Shown here: positions 50,210 through 59,480 of the stretch, piece by piece | How positions within the stretch are numbered: position 1 is the stretch's first letter | How the letters are laid out: each line of letters begins with the position of its first letter | Translations under genes and position numbers: made by a program | Origin: Hippasteria phrygiana | Lineage: Eukaryota; Echinodermata; Asteroidea; Valvatida; Goniasteridae | DNA: 64,000 nt | Assembly (NCBI GenBank): GCA_037893225.1 | Contig: JAZGUH010000282.1 | Location: 1,550,001 to 1,614,000 of the forward strand | Direction: 5' to 3' | The notes under the pieces: model-generated | The model's input: the letters and a program-made list of their open reading frames with translations, nothing else | Database searches by the model: none | Told to the model about the DNA's origin: nothing

Positions 50210-50287
50210 AAAGGGGGGGGGGGGGTTATCATGACATTTCCAAAACCAACCAACTGAAAATTTCGAAGGGGGGGGGGGGGGGGGGGA
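50210..50287 (+). repeat. Two long poly-G tracts
   Basis: G runs of about 13-14 (near 50,213) and 18-19 (near 50,269) lie 43 bp apart, each followed by an AT-rich segment. They could form G-quadruplexes on the plus strand. Run lengths are error-prone in sequencing. Confidence 0.7.
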
Positions 50288-51300
50288 TTGGACACTACGC
50301 TGTTTATTATACATGTATTAATTATGGTCCATACACAAACCCAAATTTAACCCTCTTTCCGACAATTCTACTGTAATTTCCATATGAAATTTATAATTAC
50401 CTCCTGGTCTATTTTAATTTTTTTCTTCTGCCTGGTTTTATTGTCTAGGGGTGATCTTTTCATAAAGTGTGTGTGGGTGGAGATATATTCCCCATCCCCA
50501 CAACCCCGAAATCTATGTTTTTGCCTTCACTTATCAACACTTCTTCTTGTCGACAATATTTTTGGGATTATATTTAACTATAAAAGTTGGGCTATTATGT
50601 ACGTCGTATGTATCACCTTTTGTTAATCCTTTCTGATATGTTTTCCTTTGTATAAAAATTGTTGTTAATTTATTTTTGAAAATGATCAATTATGACTGTA
50701 ATGAAATCAATTGTGATGTACTTCTTTTAACCAATACATGTACACCGACTACTGCATGTATTTTTTTCTATTACATGTGGAATAGTAACCACGTAAACAC
50801 ACTGGCTGTCATCAAAGGTTATAGTTCTAAATTTGCATTCGGAAGTATTAAAATATACCTCACATGTTCACTCATCATCCGCACAAATATTTCGTATAGG
50901 CCTACACTTTATTTAATAAACTTCAGCTGCACTACAGAAATCAGCGGCACTACAGATACTTCGCGGATTTTAACAACACGTACGTCGTGCCGCCTACACG
51001 TCAACTTAAAAAATATTTCCCACAGACATGACAGACTGGGTCACGCGGATCGCGCAATCCTTCATCCAAAACAATACAACGGTCGACGCGTCGGGCCCGG
51101 GCGCGGTGAATTCAAATTTCCAGACAACACAACACACATACACAAAAAACCGCACCCAGAGGGTAATGACCGCACCGCGTCCTAATTAATCGTGCATGCT
51201 CTCCAAGTTATGAATAATTACTTTGTCAAGGTCAAACTTAATCGCTGATTGGCTCCCCCGGAAAGTCGGGGGAGAATGTTGAAAAAGTAAAGAAAAAGTT
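50288..51300. other. Spacer with a CpG-rich patch, no gene seen
   Basis: AT-rich to about 50,970, then a CpG-rich stretch 50,975-51,190 (GGTCGACGCGTCGGGCCCGG, CACGCGGATCGCGCAATCC). A CCAAT-type box (CTGATTGGCT) follows near 51,245. A small hairpin CCCCCGGAAAGTCGGGGG lies just after it. This could be a promoter region, but no exon or TATA is tied to it. Confidence 0.3.
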
Positions 51301-51318
51301 AAGACCGCGGACAGAAAT

Positions 51319-51601
51319 ATCCAAGACCTTCGAGGAAGTGAAGAACCGAGCAAAGAACAGTAGAATCGATTCTTGTCAGAGCGCGTAATATATAAAACAT
51401 TATCGAATACAATCAGAATCGATTTACTGAGAAACAGCGCCCTCGTTCGGAAGGAAAAAAGGAACATGAAGGTCTTGGAACCAAGACTAACTGTAACTCC
51501 GTGATTGATCGCGCGCTCGCCCGCCGCCGGTGACAGCCTGAAAATTGCGCCCTCTGTTGATGACAAGTATTAGACAGTAACGTCTTGGAACCAAGACTAA
51601 T
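51319..51601. mobile_element. Relic of the TAGTCTTGG-ended element family
   Basis: The palindrome GTCTTGGAACCAAGAC, the end motif of the 45,904 element, occurs at 51,472-51,487 and 51,582-51,597, each followed by TAA. A partial end (CCAAGACCTTCG) lies at 51,320-51,331. AGCGCCCTC and GCGCCCTCTG motifs inside recall the AGAGGGCGCT of the other copy. The arrangement suggests overlapping or nested decayed copies. Confidence 0.55.
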
Positions 51602-52230
51602 GTAGCCGTGCAAAATTCACCCGGAATAATTCTTATTGGGGGCATGTCATATATAAGTACTTAAAATAAAACATGTTTCTAAATCACGATGTACAAACTA
51701 ACTCCTCTTTTGAACATCTTACTACGCATGCGCATCTTTGGGATAGCCTTTTTTTCAAGGCGCAAGTTTGTGCAGTGATCCCTTGCATACACGTGCTTAC
51801 AGTTGTAATAGTTCTTTGAGACTTGACCAGAGGTTACGTACTAAAGATCACATTGAGAGTAGTCTGGTGCTGTGTTCTTAGTATTTTATACAACTCAGCT
51901 ACGTTTGATATGGTTGCCATGCCACGTTCTCACTTACGATGCATGTCGCACGCGCGCGCGATGGCCAGCCTGTAAAAATCATGGAGGTAACAGTGGAGGT
52001 AACGGTAGGCCTACGTCCCGAAACAATGTAGCCCCACCAGTGTGGCTGGCGGATTTGACATCGGGCTGATCCTTAGCCACACGTCCTACCCATATGTTTG
52101 TGTGGTGAGAACTTCAAAAATTCGTGCAGTGGGGTAGCGCTATCTGGACCGCGTTTTTAACGGTCTGGCTGTGTTCTCTATCTTCTTAACTATTCCAAAC
52201 TGCTAACGGCTAGTCATCTTTAGTCCGAGT
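51602..52230. other. Spacer, no gene seen
   Basis: Mixed composition with a short (CG)n run (CACGCGCGCGCG near 51,949). A TATATAAG string near 51,650 has no gene attached. No coding sequence or element ends were recognised. Confidence 0.4.
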
Positions 52231-52233
52231 AAC

Positions 52234-52292
52234 TTGGACCCTCTATCGCCTTTTTTAACATTTGGACATGATCTGGCGATAGTAGGGTCCAA
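52234..52292. repeat. Short perfect-stem hairpin
   Basis: TTGGACCCTCTATCGCC (52,234-52,250) pairs with GGCGATAGTAGGGTCCAA (52,275-52,292), leaving one unpaired base, over a 24-nt loop. It may be a minimal foldback remnant or a structured RNA; nothing else supports either. Confidence 0.6.
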
Positions 52293-52554
52293 GCGAATTG
52301 TGTACAAAAAACGGCACGGTTACAAAACCGACAACATACACATGACATTAGGCCCCAAAAACATGGTAACAACATTCCAAATGAGAAAGAAAGTTACCCC
52401 GATTAGATCTATACATTCATGGCATTCCCATAAGCAAGGCCGCTTAAATTGTTCACAACAACCGGTAATTTAACCCAAACAAATTAATAATGTTCTGACA
52501 AGCATACCGCTGAAATCTGCCAGGCACCGTTCGCCATCGAATTTTTGGTTAAGC

Positions 52555-53538
52555 CCGGTGTCATGCCAAAAAGTGTCCGGTGCCAAATACTGTCCGCCAT
52601 TAGCATACTGCTCTCTGATTGGTCAAGTGGGTATTACGTCATCGCGATACTGGAAGCTTGCTAAATAGTGTCCGGGCGTACGTGCGTTCATCTATCGCGT
52701 CCTTGCCGTCAAGCCATCAACACTGCGTGATGATAAGTTCTCATTCGCATCATGTCTTTTAATATCATCTTTTTGGGTTTAATACTACTTACATGTAGTA
52801 TTTATAATAAATACAAAAAGGGGATTTTATTTATAATAAAAACAAAAAAGGGATTTCAGGAGAACATTGGGGGAAATATGAAGGGGAACATAGGGCCTAA
52901 AAAGTAACAAGCAGACAGTATGATAAAATTGAACGGGTGTCATCAAGAACAAAATGTAGATACAAACTCATCCAACGATTCAAAATAGTCGCTGGTACAT
53001 GAATACGTATGAGGTATAGTAAAAAAAAGTATTTGGCAAGGAACGGACAGTATTTGGCAGCAATTTAGCGGATTTGGCAAGGAACGGACAGTGTTTGGTA
53101 GCGTGCTTTGTGTGTGAGTTTGTATATGCCGGCAATCGTGGACCTAGGACAAAAGAATTCGAGCGTAGACAAAGGGGTCCACGTTTGACCTAACGTCCAC
53201 GATTGAAAATCGTGTACAAAACCAATGGGAGGCCTTCCGAAAAAGTTAGAGTATAAACAAAAGAGGAACAATGGGAGGTCCACGACTGCACCCGTTTACA
53301 TGACTGGGTGTGTGTGTGTGGGTGTTCATACGTCACGGTGCTGTACAATGCAACGTTGCAACGCATGCACGCATGAGCGGACACATTTTAGCAGCGGACA
53401 CTATTTGGCATGTAATACATGCCAAATAGTGTCTGTGTCTTTTGCACGTGCTCAGCGGCCAGTATTTGACCAATCAGAGAGCAGTATGCTAATGAGCGGA
53501 CAGTATTTGGCACCGGACACTTTTTGGCATGACACCGG
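52555..53538. mobile_element. 984-bp foldback element with 72-bp terminal inverted repeats
   Basis: The left arm 52,555-52,626 and right arm 53,466-53,538 are inverted copies that differ by one inserted A. They begin CCGGTGTCATGCC and include AGTGTCCGGTGCCAAATACT and ATTAGCATACTGCTCTCTGA. The interior repeats the theme GGACA(C/G)TATTTGGCA: a tandem pair lies at about 53,034-53,102 and a perfect palindrome at 53,398-53,432. No transposase and no convincing target duplication were found. The near-identical arms suggest a fairly recent insertion or gene conversion between arms. Confidence 0.8.
53398..53432. repeat. Perfect 35-nt palindrome
   Basis: Arms ACACTATTTGGCATGTA and TACATGCCAAATAGTGT are exact complements separated by a single A. 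It sits near the right end of the foldback element and re-uses its terminal motif. Confidence 0.85.
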
Positions 53539-53690
53539 TTCGGACTCGGCAACAAATCACGCATTATCAACGACTGTTTCATGGTACCATCTTCCAATGG
53601 GTCGTCTGCAACTTGGAGCAAGTTCGGGTGCTGCTGATCTAGTCCCTTTTGTCAATTTTGCGATTTAAATCACGCATGCGTGGTCTGTTT

Positions 53691-54060
53691 TCACTCGAAC
53701 GCATCTAGTCGATCAACTACGTCAAATCTAGTTTGTGTAGGAACAACAAACTGTACTAAAGAATGTCGTCTGCTAATTGTTAACGAAGCAAAATAATGTG
53801 CGTCATTTTCATTTTCTATTATTATTATTTTTTTTCCCTACTTAACTTTAGTTCAATAAATAATTCAATATATTATTGCAAAGAGTTATTATTATTGGAC
53901 AAAACTAACAATTTACCGTAAACATTTGCAAAACTTGCCCAGTTTACCTATCCTCCATCTTGAAACCGTGACGTAACTCGCGAGTGACTAGAGAAACCTT
54001 GGTCCGGAGATAGGTTGATCCAGTTGGACTAGCTAGTCAAACCACGCAGCGTTCGAGTGA
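53691..54060. mobile_element. Miniature inverted-repeat element, 370 bp
   Basis: TCACTCGAACGC (53,691-53,702) and GCGTTCGAGTGA (54,049-54,060) form a perfect 12-bp inverted repeat. CTAGTCGATCAACT near the left end is loosely mirrored by GTTGATCCAGTTGGACTAG near the right. CTAGTC motifs recur outside as well. No target duplication is visible. Confidence 0.45.
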
Positions 54061-54413
54061 CATCTAGATTGACTATGGTTAAGTCTAGTCACTCTAGTCG
54101 CCCAACCGAACTTGCTCTTGGGTGTATTAAAAGCCCATACTGCATAGAGTTATATATAAAGACTAGAGGGCGCACTCGCTATGCCGCGTACAGAACCCGG
54201 CCGTGCCACACCATGGAGACCCGGCCGCCATGTTATTGGGGGGCAACATTCCGCGTTAAGTTCCCGGATGTGACGCTATTTGGTGTCGACCGAATCCGAT
54301 CGTCGTAGACAATTTGCCTCGTGAAAAGTGGAGTGATTCCCAGTCCCTCCCTCCATCATTTTCTAGGACGTATAGTTGTAACAAATAAGTGTATTTATAT
54401 AGAAAATTGTCTA

Positions 54414-54690
54414 CAAGGGGTGACATTTGTCAGGATTTTTCCTGATTTCCTGATTTTTTTGTCGAGATTTTTTAAAGAATCTCTTTTGCAATCTGGACTC
54501 TCCTGAGGTGTTGTCCTAAAGGTGTTTTTACCTGTAAAAGTAGATATAGACCAATAAGAACGGATATTTTAAGGGGGTGCCTTTAGGCAAATACAACAAA
54601 CTATGTTGATCTGGCGTCCTCGTGGATTTATTTTTTGGGGAATATTTGTGAATTTCGTGGAATTTTCATTTTTGGCCTATCTCAACCCTG
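54414..54690 (+). mobile_element. Miniature element, CAGGGGTGAGATT family (copy 1)
   Basis: It starts CAAGGGGTGACATTTGTCAG and ends CTATCTCAACCCTG, imperfect inverted repeats. Internal sequence (TTTTTCCTGATT, AAGAATCTCTTTTGCAA, TGTTGTCCTAAAGGTGTTTT, ACCAATAAGAACGGATATTT) matches the inverted copy at 55,899-56,156. TGTCT lies on both sides, with one base (A) between the left copy and the element end; this may be a short duplication or chance. Confidence 0.65.
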
Positions 54691-55560
54691 TGTCTGCGAT
54701 TCGGATTCGGCCTCGGAACCATCGAGTGGCCATTTAAAAGTTATTATTATTTTTTTATAAAACGAACAATTATAGTCATTGCCACTATTTATCATACATT
54801 TATTTACTTAAAAAAATAAGTTCCATTCCTGATAATTCACGGTGTAAAACAGCCTATTATAAAACACACATGATAAACTTTAACTAATTAGTTATACCCT
54901 GCCATCTGGACGTTCACTCTGCTCACCGTAAAGGGGTGGGGTTACAATAAAACGTATATACTAATAGTAAAAAACTGCAACATAAAAAACTGAGGGACAG
55001 CAACAAGAAAGATCACTTTCAATATTTAATTTAATTCATTGCAACTTCCTTTATAAACCAAACAAATTAAAAAAACAAAAAAAACAGAAAAATAAATAAA
55101 CAACCAACCAACCAACCACCCCTCCCCCCACCAACACACAAGTGTGTAAACACCTTCAATCGGGACCTCCTATTGTCCTATTCATACTTTTTTGCCAAGG
55201 ACCCTCATTGGTTTTGTACACTATTTTTAACTGGGGGACCTTTCTCAACCGGGGACCCTATTGTCCTCTATTGTTAAAGGTCCCCTATTGAATGCAAAAA
55301 CAAACCCTTACACACGTTTTCCAATCGAGGATATCTGAATTGAGGACATTATTGTCCTCTTCAGTGATTCTTTTGTTTCTTGTCTTCGATGCACACCATA
55401 AACAAACCCACAAACACCCAACACCCCCACAAACATACAAACCCCCAATATACCAACAAACAAACAACCCCAACAAACAAAAAAACAAATTCTATATGAG
55501 GGCTATACTATCTGAACCCTAACGTACATAAATCCATCAACATCCTTCCCCTGTTTTGGA
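54691..55560. other. Spacer with AACC-type simple sequence
   Basis: AT-rich DNA. A simple-sequence stretch around 55,095-55,132 has AACC repeats followed by CCCCTCCCCCCACC. Between 55,150 and 55,360 the theme GGGACC or GGACC...TATTGTCCT recurs several times, hinting at an old degenerate repeat. No coding sequence is supported. Confidence 0.4.
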
Positions 55561-55561
55561 G

Positions 55562-55760
55562 GATTTCGGCTGATTCAGGATACCTCCATATTGAAACCTT
55601 GGGGATTTTGATAGATTGAGGATTGTATTTATGTAAGCCTAGCGTTACTGCATGATTTTGATGGATTCAGGATACCTCCATATTGAGCAGTCACCAAAAC
55701 AAACTGTTTGTGCATGACAAAATAGATGGATTTTGGCGGATTCAGGATACTTTCTAGTAA
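55562..55760. repeat. Degenerate tandem repeat with GATTCAGGATAC core
   Basis: GATTCAGGATACCTCCATATTGA occurs at about 55,572 and again near 55,663 (about 91 bp apart). A third GGATTCAGGATAC lies near 55,738. Each is preceded by GGATTTxGGC/TGG. Confidence 0.55.
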
Positions 55761-55898
55761 AGTTACCCAAGGGGATAGGGTTAAGGATTGCTATCCTGTA
55801 TTAATAAATACCTGAGACAGTTTAGGCAATCAGATTCATATTGGTCGAGAGCCCAACACGTGGGTGGTTTTAAATGGCCGATAAAGATATGTAAACTG

Positions 55899-56156
55899 CA
55901 GGGGTGAGATTGGCCAATTATGAAAATCCCATGAAATCCACGAAAAATCTACAAACAAATCCACAGGTTGTATTTGCCTGAAAGCACCCCCTTAAAATAT
56001 CCGTTTTTATTGGTCTATATCCACTTTCACAGGTAAAAACACCTTTAGGACAACACCTCAGGAATTCCAAATTGCAAAAGAGATTCTTTAAAAATCCTGG
56101 AATTTCTGACCAATAAATCCTAAAATCAGGAAAAATCCTGACAAATCTCACCCCTG
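55899..56156 (-). mobile_element. Miniature element, CAGGGGTGAGATT family (copy 2)
   Basis: The ends CAGGGGTGAGATT and AATCTCACCCCTG form a perfect 13-bp inverted repeat. The body is the inverse of copy 1 at 54,414-54,690, with small insertions and deletions. The 8 bp on each side (GTAAACTG and ATACTGAC) are not identical, so no target duplication is claimed. A CAGGGG start resembles some hAT elements. Confidence 0.7.
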
Positions 56157-56273
56157 ATACTGACCAAACAGCAACAATGTTAGGTGAAAACAATAATACA
56201 TATCTCCAGTAAAATCTTGATGTTATTCATGAGAGCCCATGAAAAAACCCTAGGCTTTTTACACATCCAACAT

Positions 56274-56574
56274 TCACTGGCCCAGAAACAAAATTGTTTT
56301 TGTAAGCTGGTGCCTCTTAGAGACTTGATTGCCCTTGACATATCTTTCCGTGTAGAGTCGCCCATGGTGGTGCAGCACAGTCCGCACAAAAAGTTTACTG
56401 ATCATTTTGACCAGTTGGCTGCCATCGTCATCTTCGTCTGCCAGGTCTTGCTCATGAAAATGATCAGCTAAGTCAGGAAACACAGACCCCTTCACAGCTT
56501 CCAGTACCTCAATCTGAACTTTCCCTGTGACGTCATGCGACAGTGTCATTGGGCCATTAACTGCCAATGTTCTT
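56274..56574 (-). CDS. Putative exon of an unrecognised protein
   Basis: On the minus strand a long polypyrimidine tract and AG (TTTTGATAG) precede an open stretch at 56,574. The frame (one base, then RTLAVNGPMTLSHDV...) stays open for about 98 codons to TGA at 56,274. The peptide is well balanced, with an acidic stretch (QDLADEDDDG), then KMISKLFVRTVLHHHG, RLYTERYVKG and VSKRHQLTKTILF. It is more GC-rich than its surroundings, as an exon would be. I do not recognise the family; the charged C-terminal end could belong to a transposase or a host protein. The exon at 58,829-58,961 on the same strand may be a partner. Confidence 0.4.
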
Positions 56575-56711
56575 CTATCAAAAGAAAAAAGAAAAATGCT
56601 GAAATAAATACAAATACATACAGTAAACATGTACTCGATCAATTTCAAAAATAAATCCACAATTTTTCCTTGTTTCACTGCAATAACCCTGACCTTCCCA
56701 AATCCATCCAC

Positions 56712-57770
56712 CCAAATTGTTGGGTTTTGGTGGACTTGGTCTTAAATTATTGATGGATTATGATGTTCTTAGTCCAGGAGGCCTGAAGCAGTGCCGGTGC
56801 AATTGATGAATTTTGCCTAGGATCCAGTAGTAGTGTTGTCATATGGTACTAAGTCCATCAACATCAACCAACACTTCAGTGGTGGTTCCATTAGCCCATG
56901 TATACTAAGAAAATCGACTGATGGATTTGTGTGGACTTGGTTTAGTACCCCGCAGAGGCAGTAGGGGGTTAGGGATAATAAAATATCGTATAACCATACA
57001 GAAAAACAACAAAGAATTAAATTTCTTCAGCAGTTTTGATATAAAGGTTGTTCATCTGGTATATTTTTCATGTGGACCTGCAATTTGTACTAATTTTTAT
57101 TGCTCATAATATGTAAACTTCTAAATGGTACTGATCGAAATCTTCTACCTAAACAGTTACTGAATAGAGCATCAACAATGGAATTGATAATATAACAAAA
57201 ATCAACTCTTGTAACAAAGATAGTCTGCACATAATTTTATTAAACAGCAGGGAACTAGAATAAAAAGGTTCTTATAACCTTAACACTGCTGAATCCATCA
57301 ATATCAATACGAATTTCCACACACCCTGAGGGTTAGGGTTAAAAAGGTTCTCCTTATTTAAAACTCCATATGGGGTGTGAAAAATCATATTGATTTTGGA
57401 GGATTGAGAACTGTTAGTTTTGTTTAATTGTTATGCTGTACATTAACCCTAACAAAAACCAAACATTTAATCAGTCTTACCTGACATCATCTTGGGCATG
57501 TTGTATAACAAGCAAACATCAACAGGTGAAATCATTCTAACAATGAAGAACACCATGCAAAATATTAAATGTTACTTCAAACTGAAAATATAAAATGATA
57601 ACTTTAGGTAGGAGTTATGGAAACAGAAAATGCAAATTTATGAAGAAACAAGATAAATGGAATGGAATACAAATTATCTGATTTAAGTACATGTACCCTT
57701 TTTTTGTGCAGTTAAGTCGTGGACATAAAATTGTCAAAAGTGGATCAGTGACTTTGTTTTGCTGTATCAC
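56712..57770. other. AT-rich spacer with dispersed repeat fragments
   Basis: No gene seen. The phrase TCCATCAACATCA/TGATGGA with GTGGACTTGGT recurs (about 56,730, 56,850 and 56,925). A segment near 57,310-57,410 (CACACCCTGAGGGTTAGGG, GTGTGAAAAATCATATT) resembles the GGTGTGTGGAAAATCATATT segment of the 957-bp duplication at 61,862, so a dispersed family is likely. Confidence 0.4.
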
Positions 57771-57771
57771 C

Positions 57772-58050
57772 TTATTATTTATTTCTTATTTATCCTGGGT
57801 AGCCTGATCAGTGCAAATGCACTGTTCTCCCTCAGGGCCCAGTTTGAATTGAGAGAAGATGCCGAAGGAAATTTCAGTTTTAGTACATGTAGTTGTGGGA
57901 AAACCCCAGAACAGTTATTCATGGGGAAAACCAACGCAATCAGGTAAGGACTGAAAACCAAATCCACAAAGTGTACCTGGTGGGAATCGAACCAGGGTCA
58001 CCAGAGGTGGAATGCGAGGAAAGAACCACTACACCAACCTGACCGCCTCA
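57772..58050 (-). mobile_element. tRNA-derived SINE, about 280 bp
   Basis: Read on the minus strand, the head starts near 58,047 (GGCGGTCAGG). It has a Pol III A box (TGGTGTAGTGG, 58,026-58,036) and B box (GGTTCGATTCC, about 57,978-57,988). A tRNA-unrelated body follows (GGATTTGGTTTTCAGTCC, GCGTTGGTTTTCCCC). The tail is AATAA-rich (AATAAATAATAAGG) near 57,772. The layout of tRNA head, conserved body and short A-rich tail is that of animal SINEs. Whether the body is one of the known conserved SINE domains (Deu, Nin-DC, Ceph) needs a comparison. Confidence 0.75.
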
Positions 58051-58584
58051 AACCTGATGTTTTTCTTTTAAAAACCAAAATAAACCACAAACAGTTTAAA
58101 AAACTTAAACAAATTTAAAACAAATAGCAGAAAACTGTTTAGTATATTCAGAAATGTAATTAAGTAAAAATTGAACATTGTTAAAATGAAATTAGTAACA
58201 AGTTTAACAAAATCAGCAATGGTTTAATTCATATCACACATAAACCCATGTCATTTTGATCAATGCTATAATGTGAACACGTGTCATACATGCAACTTAT
58301 GGATACATGTACCTCTAATCCTGTACTGTAATTGGTTTGTAAGTTTATGGAGAATAAAATGACAAAACTGGGTGTGTGAATGATTTGTATAAACTATTTA
58401 CTGATTGCCTTCCACTGGTACGATTGGAGGAATATTTCACTCGGTAAACTGTTCACTGTTCCATCCATTACAATCCCAGCAAACATTTCACAATTGGTTG
58501 GCATAATGAGCCAGTACATGCGTAGTATAATAGCATAATATAAATGGCAAAACATTGTGGTGGTTAGATTTTATAAACAAAAAT
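58051..58584. other. AT-rich spacer, nothing recognised
   Basis: AT-rich DNA with A-runs. No gene, RNA or terminal repeats seen. Confidence 0.5.
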
Positions 58585-58630
58585 CAGGGGCGAGATTTGA
58601 GGAAAATGAAAAATCCACAAAAAACTGGCA
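58585..58630. mobile_element. Fragment of the CAGGGGTGAGATT family (copy 3)
   Basis: CAGGGGCGAGATTTGAGGAAAA matches the terminal repeat of the elements at 54,414 and 55,899, followed by AAATCCACAAAAA as in copy 2. Only this end is recognised. Confidence 0.45.
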
Positions 58631-58828
58631 GACATTTGATTTGTATGGCATTACTGAAGAAAAGTGCACTGTTTACTAAAATATATACATGTTTCAGGTT
58701 GGAAGGTGAGGTCATTTTGGAATAATAGAAACAATTTAAAGAACAATATGGGAATAATCCCCAAGATTGAGTATCGGGTTGTCCAGCAAGTCCTGCCACA
58801 AGTGAGAACAAAATATTTTGTCCAAATT

Positions 58829-58961
58829 TTAATTGCCATTCTCTTGACGTTGCTTGGCCATCTCTCTGCTTTTCCTTCCTCCGTTTCGATCTCCAGCATT
58901 CCGCAGCCACACCATAACCTCATTTTTCACATCAGCAGCTGTCCCTGACAGCGATGGAATC
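58829..58961 (-). CDS. Putative exon of an unrecognised protein
   Basis: On the minus strand an acceptor-like AATTAATAG precedes an open frame starting at 58,961 (one base, then IPSLSGTAADVKNEV...). It continues VMVWLRNAGDRNGGRKSREM and closes with TAA at 58,829-58,831. The basic GDRNGGRKSREMAKQRQ peptide looks like real protein and the segment is GC-richer than its flanks. The family is not recognised. It is on the same strand as, and upstream of, the exon at 56,574, so the two may belong to one gene. A hairpin/poly-T repeat begins 10 bp from the acceptor. Confidence 0.35.
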
Positions 58962-58970
58962 CTATTAATT

Positions 58971-59280
58971 GGCTGTTTCGAAAGTTTTTCGAAACAGCCC
59001 TTGTTTTCGTTAAGATTTTTTTTTTTTTCTTTTTTTTTTTTTTGGCTGTTTCGAAAGTTTTTCGAAACAGCCCTTGTTTTCGTTAAGATTTTTTTTTTTT
59101 TCTTTTTTTTTTTTTTTAGCTTTTCCGCATACCTGCGGAAAAGGTATTGTTTTTGTTCCGGTTTTTTTTTGGCTGTTTCGAAAGTTTTTCGAAACAGCCC
59201 TTGTTTTCGTTAAGATTTTTTTTTTTTTCTTTTTGGCTGTTTCGAAAGTTTTTCGAAACAGCCCTTGTTTTCGTTAAGAT

Positions 59281-59312
<32 letters not shown>

Positions 59313-59330
59313 TTTTTTTTTCTTTTTCAG
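58971..59330 (+). repeat. Hairpin plus poly-T cassettes, four copies and one variant
   Basis: A 29-nt perfect hairpin (arms GGCTGTTTCGAAA, loop GTT) starts at 58,971, 59,044, 59,171 and 59,235. Each is followed by CCTTGTTTTCGTTAAGA and a long T run. A different hairpin (arms CTTTTCCGCA, loop TACC) at 59,120-59,143 is followed by the similar GTATTGTTTTTGTTCCGG and T run. So the stem sequence differs while the following pattern is kept. Homopolymer lengths vary. Open frames rich in Phe or Lys here are artefacts. Confidence 0.8.
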
Positions 59331-59480
59331 ACTTTTTGCCCATAGCATTTGTACACGTTTTCTTTCTGCCAGGCACTTTGGCTACTTTTATGCAGCCGAT
59401 TGCGTTTAAATTTAACAGACACTTAGACCAACTGCTCAGGATGCATGCCGAACTTTTACGTCATGATGACGTCATCACGT
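59331..59480 (+). repeat. Head segment of a TGACGTCA-bearing dispersed repeat
   Basis: It contains TTTTTGCCCATAGCATTTGT, CACTTTGGCTACTTTTA, CACTTAGACCAACTGCTCAG and ATGATGACGTCATCACGT. Close copies occur at 60,868-61,000 and, shorter, at 63,690-63,800. It marks the start of the 400-bp repeat array. Confidence 0.7.

Noticed and set aside
50676..51185. Plus-strand 169-codon frame
   Set aside because: Low-complexity, Thr/Ser/Cys-rich peptide with no domain; it crosses an AT-rich to CpG-rich transition with no splice or promoter context.
57972..58047. Functional minus-strand tRNA
   Set aside because: A and B boxes are present, but the anticodon arm does not fold well and a SINE body follows directly.
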